From Trichoplax sp. H2 (taxonomy: Eukaryota; Placozoa; Uniplacotomia; Trichoplacea): 64,000 nucleotides of DNA. Of this stretch, positions 25,249-36,138 are shown piece by piece. The notes under the pieces are model-generated. The model saw only the letters and a program-made list of their open reading frames with translations, did no database searches and was not told the DNA's origin. Made by a program: the position numbers and the translations under genes. How positions within the stretch are numbered: the stretch's first letter is position 1; each line of letters begins with the position of its first letter. Location: the NCBI GenBank assembly GCA_003344405.1, contig NOWV01000014.1, forward strand, positions 372,001 through 436,000. Reading direction: 5' to 3'.

Positions 25249-26702
25249 TAATCAATAGTTTTCATATAACCTAATAAGCAAATAGATTTGTATATTCTGG
25301 AATCTTTTATTTTAAATAAAAGATTTTAATATGATATTACGCTGTATAGCTTGAACAGCTTCTTAACGTATTAAGAGGATACATCATAAAAAGCTAACTT
25401 ATTACTTCTTCGGATACTACGCTACCAAATCAATATTCCACTAAGATCTACTCATACACATATACAGTACTATTATCCAAGCGTAGACATCCTAGATATA
25501 TGCAATTATTTTTTCGAAATATGCGATAACAACTATTTGAGACAACAATATTTCGAGTTCGGTTATTAATTTTATTTTTTTATGCATGTTTTATTTCGTA
25601 GCCATGATGTCCTTTAGCAGAGCATAAACTTATAAAATTATAAAGGTTAACTTTAGACCTTCAATTAATTTAATCAACGCTAAACTTTTAGATTTATATC
25701 GATATATTACTAGATGATATAGCATTGGGAAAACAACACCCAAATATTAATTATCAATGATAAATAGAAGATTTCTGTCTGGTAGCGCCTTGTGGTTATT
25801 AATAACATATTAATAACGCTATGAGTGCCGTTAACTTTGATAGTAATTCGATATATATTCTTTGTTAAAGATAAACTTATGCATCAGCATGCATATCAGA
25901 TCATCGCTATAGGACATACAAGAAAAGAAGAATACTACAAATAGGTTGATCCTATTGATTTCAGTTGCCAGACGTATAGAAACAATTACAACACATCTTG
26001 ATGGAATATATCTAAGAATTAAAATTATACTGAGCTTTTATTGGCATTATCCAGTTGGATAATTTCCCACACTATTGTCATAATATTACCAAGTCAGCAT
26101 CAGTTGTAGGGTATGTCCAATGGGAAAAGATACAACTTACTAGGTAAAATCTATTTATAAAATAATTTTAAAATTACCTTGGTATTGTGTTTTCAAAACG
26201 TATCGGACGATGACATTTGTTACACGGATATATCCAATTGATGAAAAGTAGCATTATTAACAAGCTGTCTGAATTACTGCTGTATACAAAAGTATAATAA
26301 CTCGTACCCTATAAGCTTTATCTAGGCATAAATTTTCTTATATTAGAGCATTAACTATTACTATAATTTTATTATTGTCAGTATGTTTAGTGTTACACAC
26401 GCGGAACATGCTTAAGTCAATGCCTTATCTTCATTAATGGTTGGTTCATATCACTGGGAATGATTATTTGAATAAAAATTTAAAAGTCCTTATCCAAAGA
26501 AAAAGATTTTACAAATTGGAATAGGATTATTGATGTACAAATAGCTAATATTAGATAAAATTTTTTGTAGGCTATTAGTATATCAAATCGAATTTCAACA
26601 AGGGATTGGTTATTAATTTTATTCTTACCCTTTCGTTACTTCAGGGCCACTTTTGATAGCCAAGCGTGTCAATACTTAAGGTAGGATTTTAAGATACTCA
26701 TG
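25249..26702. repeat. Right copy of the duplicated block
   Basis: Matches 23850-25228. It is 75 bases longer, mostly from a 62-bp insertion at 25984-26045 absent from the left copy. It continues without a break into the upstream region of G-alpha copy 2, so this copy is the one physically linked to the gene. Confidence 0.85.
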
Positions 26703-26803
26703 TTGCCTGCATTTCTGTTATATATTAACATAATATTAAGCATATACAAACTTATTTATAGAATATATCGAATTATTACCTTATTTTAATCAAGATTGAA
26801 GAG

Positions 26804-29800
26804 ATGGATACTGTTTTATGCTTTAAAGCAAATAGCGAACGTCGAGAACAAATTCGACACAGTAAAATTATTGATCAAGAAATCCTACAAGAAAGAACAG
26901 AGTACCACAAAACGATTAAGATATTACTATTAGGAGCTAGCGAATGCGGAAAATCAACATTTTTAAAACAAATGAGAATTTTACACGGCCAAGATTTTGA
27001 CGTCCAAGATTTATTGGAATTTCGTTCTATTATATATGGTAACATAATTCGAATTATGAAAGTTTTAGTCACAGCGAGACGAAGTTTTGAAATTCAGTGG
27101 AAAGATTCTTCTCATCAAAACTATGCCGATCAAATTTTAAACTTTAATACTAAAGTAAATGAAATTGAGCCGCATGAATTTGTCGCAGTGGTTGATATGA
27201 TTCGGGAGTTATGGTCAGACGAGGCAATTCAAGAAACTTATCGACGAAGAAATGAATACATATTGGTAATAAAACTGAAATTAGCTTGCTAAGGCCTAGT
27301 TCAAATATAAAATTGTCGCTCATACTTTATGATAGATCTTTAATTTCAAGCTAGAGGATAGTTTAATGATTTTTGCATTTATTGATATTCTACCCAAGTA
27401 GCTAATTTTTACTTTTAGCTATTGCTTATGATAAGCAGATTTACTTTGGGTTTACATATATATTCCTATCATTTAATAATAATGATCAGATAATCTAGAT
27501 TGCAGATGAAACAGCCGTTGGTAACTGTCTAATAACGAACAGATTTTTTGTTGCTAAAAATTAGTTGTTATTGATATGAGGCATTTTTCTACCGTATTTT
27601 GTTTCAAGGAGATTAGATTGATTTATACTGTAGTATATGCATATGGTTCACATTATCTGAAGTATTATTCGCCGCCAATATAATTGCCAGATCGAGTGCT
27701 TTAAACTATCATTAATATCTAAGTAGTGTACCTTATATATTTTTTGAAACGTTGCTTGGTAACGTAGTCATTAAGAAGACATAAAAATTTGACTTTATGG
27801 TATTAATCCTGAGCTAAATCAGCAATGATACATAAAAAGTATCGGATGGAGTTTCGTAGATATGAATTGTATCTTCTATCCGGAAATAATTATCAAAATG
27901 ACGTAAAACCATTAATATTACGTAGATATGAATTGTATCTTCTATCCGGAAATAATTATCAAAATGACGTAAAACCATTAATATTACACATTCATTTATA
28001 TTATGTTATTTTCTTATGGATATATTAGCATTCTACATATGTTATAAATGCAACTAATTCCTTTTATATACGTATNNNNNNNNNNNNNNNNNNNNAGACG
28101 AGGCAATTCAAGAAACTTATCGACGAAGAAATGAATACATATTGGTAATAAAACTGAAATTAGCTTGTTAAGGCCTAGTTCAAATATAAAATTATCGCTA
28201 ATACTTTATGATAGATCTTTAATTTCAAGCTACAGGATAGTCTAATGATTTTTGCATTTATTGATATTCTACCCAAGTAACTAATTTTACTTTTAGCTAT
28301 TGCTTATGATAAGCAGATTCACTTCGGGTTTACATATATATTCCTATCATTTAATAATAATGATCACATAATCTAGATTGCAGATGAAATAGCCGTAGGG
28401 AACTGTCTAATAACGAACAGATTTTTTGTTGCTAAAAATTAGTTGTTATTGATATGAGGCATTTTTCTACCGTATTTTGTTTCAAGGAGATTAGATTGAT
28501 TTATACTGTAGTATATGCATATGATTCACATTATCTAGAGCATTATTCGCCGCCAATATAATTGCCAGATCGAGTGCTTTAAACTATCATTAATATCTAA
28601 GTAGTGTACCTTATATATTTTTTGAAACGTTGCTTGGTAACGTAGTCATTAAGAAGACATAAAAAATTTGACTTTATGGTATTAATCCTGAGTTAAATCC
28701 GCAATGATACACAAAAAGTATCGAATGGAGTTTCGTAGATATGAATTGTATCTTCTATCCGGAAATAATTATCATAATGACGTAAAACCATCAATATTAC
28801 ACATTCATTTATATTATGTTATTTTCTTATGGATATATTAGCATTCTACATATGTTATAAATGCAACTAATTCCTTTTATATACGTATTATTTTAAGTGA
28901 AGGCTTTGCCTGATCGAGGCTATCGTTCATCACTAAAATTTGTTAGGTTATGAACATGAGATGTAGGAAAATGATACCGTGATAGCGGTTAATTCTAAGG
29001 CTTTCGCTTATCTGTAGCAAGAAAATAATATTTTTATCAAAGTATTAAAAAGTTAATGCAGGTTCATTCAGGGGTTCTGCCATTTGACTAATCTGTGATG
29101 CTCTGATTTTGTACCAAATCAATCGTATTATCAAGGATACTAAAATATCACACGTTATAGATTCTGTATTACTCTCTTGTCTATGTGCTCATTCAATGGC
29201 TTTCGATCCCCTTTAGCATGAAAAAACAATTTCATCAAAGTATTATAAAATTATAGCGTGGGTTAATTCAGGCGTTCCAGTATTTAATTCCTTTAATTGT
29301 CCTCTGATTTTATACTAGATCAGTCAGATTATCGAGGAAAGTAAAACATCTCTCATTATAGATGCACCATTACTTCCTTAGGTGACAAGCGGCCAGCGGT
29401 AGAAAATTTGTTTACTCTACTTTCGCCAATAGTTCTCAAAGCTACCACCATTTCGAAGCTACTGATCGTAGGACGTACTTTTATTTAGTATTATTCATCA
29501 ACGACAGCTGTTGTTTAAATGGAATATAACCTCACGGTCTTTGCCTCAATTATTCATAAAATTTAACGTGATTATGCACTGTTATATGTATTGTCGTCGT
29601 GATTCGACAACATATTAAGTCAAAATCGCACAAATAAAGTAGCTAAAATTAGAATTTAATGATAATCATTGAAGTAAAGTAAGGTATGACTAGTTTGTGA
29701 AACTCTTCCTTTATTAAGTAAAATGGATTAGATGGGGTAAAATAATAAAACTAGAGGATTAGTTCGTATTTCATCTTTCAGTTAAATAGTTTATAAGTTT

Positions 29801-32543
29801 TTCTAGCAATAATATAACTATAACGCTATCTTACGTACTTCGAATCACAGTCCTAATAATTTAAAAGCTATTTACATCGACTAGTATGTCGTACTTAATG
29901 TTAATCTTTAATCCTTTTTAGCGGCATTTCTTTGTCATAGTTTTCAATAGCTGAAATTACTAATGTATGATTTATGGAAACAGGGGTTCGTAATTTATCA
30001 CTTTCAGAAGGTTTATGCAGCTAGTTAGGATGTATTCTGACAATTCTACTGAATAAACGATTGTTAAAATATATAAATTATCTATATAACTTATCCTATG
30101 AAGTTAGCATAGTGAAAGAATTTATACTAAAAAAATTATATATATAGCAATATCTATGGAACCATTTATGTTTAAGAGGAATGAAAATACTTCTATCTCT
30201 ATTTCTATTTGATTACCAAATGACTGACACCGATGTCTTGCATTCGCTTTTATTCTGCAGGCAGATTCAACGAAATATTTCATGGATAGGCTAGAAGTTA
30301 TTGGCAAGGAGGTGATTATAAAATTATAACAGTAGCTTACCATTTATTTCATTTTATTCTCCTGTTAATTTTTAATCTTAACGAAATGGAGAACGAAGGT
30401 AAGCTGACTTAGATATACAGTGGATTAATTAATAATTGCCACATTAGGAAACAATTTCGACACATTCTTGTTAACATTAGATATCATTTAAAAGGATTCT
30501 AATTTCTTTGGTTATTTCATGTTTCGTTGACATTTACTTTAATTGTGCGCTAGTATTTCTTGATTGATGGTGTTGGTACTCGATTGGATATAAATCCAAA
30601 TAATAATCTATCAAGATCAGATATTAAGTAAACGCGCACTTAGGAAATATGTAATACATGAAATACAATCCGGAGAAATCTTAGTGTAAAATACTTTCAA
30701 TAGTCACTATTAGTAAGGATAAACGTTCATAGTATTCATACTATCGAAGATTCAAATTATTACTCTGTTAACATTAAAAAGCCTCAATTTAATGGTATAA
30801 TATTGTCCATCTATGATCATGGTTACAAAATGTTTAAAAAATTAAGACTTCAGAATAACAACAAATTCATTTAGGCGTATATTATCGTGTTAGATGCGGG
30901 TATAGGTAACAAGTGTAAAATGATTACACAGATAAAGAATATAGTAATTGCCCTATGTTGCAAAGCGTCTATGTTTTAATTTAATATAGACTATTAACCA
31001 AATAGCAAAAAAATGAAAGCCCAATATCGCTTGTAAACTATTACTCAAAGTTTAAAGTTAATAATGAAACGATTCATTTGCTTTACTGATACGGTACCGG
31101 TGGTTGATATTCGTAATTATCAAGCAGCCACTAGCGAATATGCCCTGCGATGTAATTCTGAATGTATACTGCAATCTGCTGTTCGATTTCTAAGTTAAAA
31201 ATGAAATCCTAAAACTCGTGTTCGGTTTAGATTAGAGCATTTTATCTTTACATTATTTGCTGATCTATTCACTGCAATGCTTAATTCATAACGGATAAAA
31301 ATTTTTCATTTGTATAACCTAGTTGTATGCAATTTAAGAGGCGTACCAAGGATAAGAGGAAACTTTAATCTAGAACGAGAATATCCATATCGCTCTAAAG
31401 TAATGAATCCTGTGATATTAAGAAGCATTTGAAGCTTTTATCACAAATTTAATCTTTTACTGTATATCAAACATATTTTAAATTTCTTGCACAAGTTTCT
31501 TTACAATGCCTGGATAAACTCAAATGTAGTATACAACTTTACTCTATATTAAAGCCTAATTAGAGATATATCCCTGATAGCAAAAGAATGAAAACGATAA
31601 GGTATTTTTACTTTTAATATGCCGTAATTAGTTGAAAATTATAGAAAGAATTGTGCTATTTTTTAAGTAACTGGCTATAAAGTTATGAATTCAATGTCGG
31701 TCCAAAGATACTTTTAGCTGATCTATTTAGAAGGAAACATATAAGATAACTATTAAGAAGGTTTCATGAATTGTACTTATCAAGCTACTACTCACTGACA
31801 TAGTCGACATCTTAAAAATATCTGAAACCATAATGCAACTATGCTAAAATCAATTTTTGATACCCAATGTTTCAAGAAATTACCCGTAGATTAGATATAA
31901 TCCTCGTAAGCCTCGTAGCGAAGCTTGCAATGAATCAATTTAATTTGATCAATTTTAACTGTAGGATTACGTTCCAATTCGACAAGATGCTTTAAGGATG
32001 AGAAAGGCAACAAAAACAATTGTTGAATTTACCACCACAATTAATAAAATCCCATTTGTCTTTATTGACGTTGGTGGGCAAAGATCTCAAAGGCGCAAGT
32101 GGTTACAATGTTTCGAATCTATTACTGCCATTTTATTCTTAGCAGCAGCTAGCGATTATAATCAAGTTTCACTAGAAGATAGAAAAACTAATCGCCTACT
32201 GGAATCATTAGAAATATTCGGTGCCATAGTCAACCATGAGCTCTTAGCTAAAGCTTCTAAAATCTTATTTTTAAATAAGATTGATTTACTGGAGGAAAGG
32301 TTAACCATAAGCAATATCAAAAATTTCTTTTCTGCATTCAATGGGGATGAAAATGATTTAACAACCGTTAAAGAATTTATATTGCAGCTTTTTTCCAACA
32401 AGATGGAAGCCAATAATGACAATGATAAATCATTATATCATCATTATACAATCGCTACGGATACTGAAAATATTAAAGTGGTATTCCGTGATGTAAAACA
32501 GACTATTTTACAAGAACGATTGGGAAGCTTGTTACTACACTAA
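26804..32543 (+). CDS. G protein alpha subunit, G12/13-like, copy 2, divergent
   Basis: Tandem paralogue of the upstream G-alpha gene with the same architecture. Exons 26804-27265, 30261-30311 and 31965-32543 encode 363 residues with both introns in phase 0. The middle exon is again 17 codons (ADSTKYFMDRLEVIGKE). The P-loop is GASECGKST (44-52): Ser46 sits where Ras has Gly12, and Cys48 replaces the usual Ser. Switch I reads RMRKATKTIVE, with catalytic Arg184 kept and Thr189 replacing the conserved glycine. Switch II DVGGQRSQRRKW with Gln210, NKID and TIATDTEN are kept. The C-terminus is LLLH rather than MLQ, and there is one N-terminal cysteine (Cys6). An intact frame with these substitutions suggests a diverged functional protein rather than a pseudogene. 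Intron 1 contains an assembly gap and an apparent second copy of the exon 1 tail (28096-28144), probably an artefact. Confidence 0.88.
27217..28075. repeat. Left copy of second gap-flanking duplicated block
   Basis: Matches 28096-28888 after the gap. It includes the last 49 bases of exon 1 of G-alpha copy 2. At 859 versus 793 bases, the difference equals the 66-bp tandem unit present twice here. Confidence 0.9.
27855..27986. repeat. 66-bp perfect tandem duplication
   Basis: Two head-to-tail units, 27855-27920 and 27921-27986, each starting CGTAGATATGAATTG. The matching block after the gap has one unit only (from about 28735). Confidence 0.9.
28076..28095. other. Assembly gap (20 N)
   Basis: Run of 20 N inside intron 1 of G-alpha copy 2, with the same sequence on both sides. 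Confidence 0.99.
28096..28888. repeat. Right copy of second gap-flanking duplicated block
   Basis: Near-identical to 27217-28075, including a repeated exon 1 tail with its GTAATA donor. If this were real sequence, a duplicate partial exon would lie in the intron without its own acceptor. Allelic contig overlap is the simpler reading. Confidence 0.85.
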
Positions 32544-34782
32544 ATTGCCAAATTGTGTATTCGTTATTTGTCTTCTTCATTAATGCGCTATAATATGATT
32601 TGAGTTGTAGTCTCAATGAATTTACTTTTAACTCTTTTTCAAGTTAAAATTGCCTTGTGATATACATTAAGTTAATAATGACCGAGTGATCTATTTTACA
32701 ACAAGTTTACAACCCAAGTAATAATAGCTCTACGTATGAAAATCACTCAATTAAAATTTCTCAGCTTATATGGTAAAGAGGACAAGATTAATATGATGAT
32801 AACGATATGGACTTTTACTGTAGATTATATTAATTATTAACCTTAACCTGATAAAATAAGGATAGAGACTTTACTTCTTTTTCTTCTGTATATGTTGAAA
32901 GCTAACTCCATGATCTCAGTCGCTACAATTCTAAATATAATTCCACATAGTATGCTTTGCTTAAATAATTCGCCCTGATAATATTTAGTCCCATACTCTT
33001 TCCAACTGAAAAATAATATAGAGAACTAGCAGAAATGTTAAGTTGATTACCACTTAATAACTGATCAATACAACAAATAAATTAAAACAAAAATCTAACG
33101 TTAACGTGATTTAATTTTATTTATTTTATTGGATGAAGATATTTACAAGCCTGTTCTGATGTAGCTGATGTTGGAAAATTCAACGATTAGTATAGAATAC
33201 CCTTTTAGTAGAACGTCTAGAATGTATCGTCTTGTCAATTGGGGAGAATAAATTGAATAGGGTAAACATGAATTATTACGGTTTGATATTTCAGATGTTT
33301 CAATACGATAAATTAATTATTATATTCGCGTAATATGCCTGTTATTTAGCAGTATGTTCGACTAACAAGACTTATGTAAAGGAGTAATTTCATTAAATTT
33401 ATTGCACTCGTATTCGATGATGTTTCAAGTTATTCCATCTTTGTCCTATGAGAATAATTAGCCTTTGATATAGTAATCACAATGAATTATTGCTTTGTTG
33501 CATAGCCTTAAAAATAATTAGGTGTACTGTATACTATGTTTGTATGTCTATCATTTATTTGCTGGTATGACTACGAAATTTGACATTATTAGGAGGAAAG
33601 GCATAGTTTCTAAGTGATAGTAATCTATCACCAGACAAGGCTAGAATGATCACTGTAATCGGCACATTTATCACATAACAATGTCAAAACTGTTCATACT
33701 TTTCCTTTTAACTAGTTCAAAGGAGTCAATCAGACGTAATCGATCTTGGATGGCTATATGATCATTTTATTTCCAAATATTTTCGCATACTGTATAAATT
33801 ACATAATATGCCTAACGTTTATTTGCTTCTATCATTGTATCACAAGACACGACTACAAGGAAAACTACAATTTTAAGTATGATATTAGCCAAAGAAATAA
33901 ACATGGACACTTTACCATTGACAAGGTTCCATTCTGACTGGGCCATTTTGCACCATTTAATTGAGTAAGAGGACTACAGGCCTCAGCGTATTGTAATCCA
34001 AAAGTATTCTGTCGACATCAACATTTCTATATATCAAAGTCCTGCAGTTTATCTGCTGATAAAATGCCACACCAAACAAATCTTCCTAATATGATTAAAA
34101 GAGTATTTTGATGCAGAAATATGAACATAGTCTGCATAGGCTGTCTTGACTCCAGTCTTCGACATTTTATATTACCGTAATTTATCATTCCCTTATGTTG
34201 TGTAAAGCGATAATAAGTCATGGATTATTAAAATTTCATATTTTCATTATTTGGCTATATAGCCTTACAAAATGTTATCACTGTAGTCTTTAGCATAGTC
34301 AATTACATGTTTAGATGAGGTTTTGTTTTGTTTTAAAATGTACCAAGTTGTATTATGTAGTATAGCTATTGATTTATCATAGGATACAAGGTAGATAATT
34401 ATAGATTAGTTTTATACGAAATAGAACATCGATTTTGTTGATACTATAACATTAAAATGCTTACGATAACCTAGAGTTTACAAAAGCACGACGAGATTGC
34501 TTTAGTTGCCTTCTCAAGTACACATCAATTAATATCAATCTGAAGAATTTTCTACATTCTGTATTACAGTATATGAAGGATGGTTATGAGCAGCTTGACA
34601 GTATAACAATTTTTAGTTGATCCAAGGATGTTCTTTCATGTCAGTAGAATCCTTTTTTTTTTCGTGTATACGTCTATTAAAACGGAACGTTGCCTTTTTC
34701 CTGAATTGTTTTGACTATACAGTATATAATTATTTCTTTATGGAGTTATGGATATTGAGTATAGTAAGAGAGAAAGGTGTGT
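32544..34782. other. Intergenic region, no recognised gene
   Basis: AT-rich, with only scattered short open frames. It contains the 3' untranslated regions of the convergent G-alpha copy 2 (+) and EMRE (-) genes. I see no repeats or coding exons. Confidence 0.45.
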
Positions 34783-35055
34783 TTAATCGTCGTCTTCTGG
34801 CACAAATATGTCATTCTCTTCTAAAAAGGCCGCGCCTCGTTTGGATAACTGGGCACCCAGGTAGGTAAAAGAAACAGAGATCACTACTGCTTTAATAGTT
34901 CCAAATCTATCAATATGTGGCTTATCATGAAACACGGCTGAAGGTTGGTTCGCTATAGTCCGACTAAAGAAGTTTTTCGATTTATTCCATTTGGATGCAA
35001 ACAGTAGTGATGGACGAGCGGCGGCACGCAAGGAAAAAGTAGCAAAGATCGCCAT
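34783..35055 (-). CDS. SMDT1: Essential MCU regulator EMRE
   Basis: Single-pass inner mitochondrial membrane protein that links the pore MCU to the MICU1/2 gatekeepers in the calcium uniporter. Single exon of 90 residues from the ATG at 35055; the frame is open upstream to a TGA near 35188 but has no other ATG. The N-terminus (MAIFATFSLRAAARPSLLFA) is Arg/Ala/Ser-rich without acids, as expected of a targeting presequence. One transmembrane helix lies at about residues 55-75 (TIKAVVISVSFTYLGAQLSK). It is followed by the family hallmark FLEENDIFVPEDDD, the acidic tail that faces MICU1; human EMRE ends LLEEHDIFVPEDDDDDD. A 69-codon frame in another register starts at ATG 35191 and overlaps this start, so it would act as an upstream ORF if included in the transcript. 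Confidence 0.93.
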   Translation of the reverse strand: MAIFATFSLRAAARPSLLFASKWNKSKNFFSRTIANQPSAVFHDKPHIDRFGTIKAVVISVSFTYLGAQLSKRGAAFLEENDIFVPEDDD

Positions 35056-36138
35056 TATGACCAGGAAGACTGAGGCCACGGACAGCGGACGTCCACAGTT
35101 TTTCCTTCTGATTGCGACGGACTGACTGACAAAGGCGATACGGAAGGACTGGACTAGTACGGGTGTAAGCGCTGTCTGTTGTACTGGTCATTTTACTATA
35201 CTGTAAAGCTGGAAATGTACACGGTACCTTAAAGTGTAGTAAATGGCCAGCCGTCTACCCTCTTCATTTTAAAGATGGTTTCCAGTCCCTCTCTCTCTTA
35301 ATACTACGCAACCGAATCATACACCAAGTATTAATTATGACAATATAGGAAAATCAATCCTTTATTTATTAGATGCAATCTCCATGATTATCATACAAAG
35401 TGGCAGTACACTGCCATATTGTTGAGTCTAACCATATACAAATGTCAAGATGAGGCGTTCAATATAGCAGGTCGTGAACATAGCAATATACTATATGAAA
35501 ACCTGCTTTCTTCGATCGTTATGGTCGGGAATAAATGGTTTTATGACTGATTATGCCTGTCTTACATCTCTATGCTTTTTTGATTAATGATAGATCAGTA
35601 TGCCACTACGCTACTACGGTATAAGAGGAAATTCGCCACACTATATCCATCAAAGGGCGTAGACTAGACTTTAGACATCACTGCGATAGGGTATACGCTC
35701 AGTACATTTTAGCCCTGGTATCTATGACAACAAGCGGGCAAACTCTGATTTCTCCAAACATCCTTACTATGCTCTTGCAGTCATGCAAGAGGGCAAATAC
35801 AACCAAAAAGAAATAATAAGTTAACTTACTGATGACGGTATCAACAGAAGCAATTATTGTATTTGTGTAGTCGATCAATAGACTGTAAATCTAAACCACG
35901 GGATAGAACGGATTGCTATGAGATGAGAATAACGTACTCATCAAGTTCAACTGATTGTGAAGTCGACTTAGTTTGCTGCTACTAGATACAGTATTCCACT
36001 CTACTAAGCACTGCTAACAAGTTGATCAGTTTTGATTGATTATAGTAATACTGTACAAATAGCTAAAAAACGAATATCATTCGATGTCCTTACAATTTCA
36101 TTCGATCTTTTGTGGTAACCAGTAGTCAACTTTCCGTC
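35056..36138. other. Divergent intergenic region between EMRE and the MS4A-like gene
   Basis: Probably holds two divergent promoters. No exon series. Short CT-rich tract at about 35290-35300. I cannot name a specific element. Confidence 0.4.

Noticed and set aside
25249-26702. Real tandem genomic duplication next to G-alpha copy 2
   Set aside because: Both copies abut the N run exactly at contig ends and the same happens at the other two gaps, so allelic overlap is the simpler explanation; not excluded without reads.
30122-30343. Minus-strand frame across exon 2 of G-alpha copy 2
   Set aside because: Antisense shadow of the 17-codon exon found by homology and phase.
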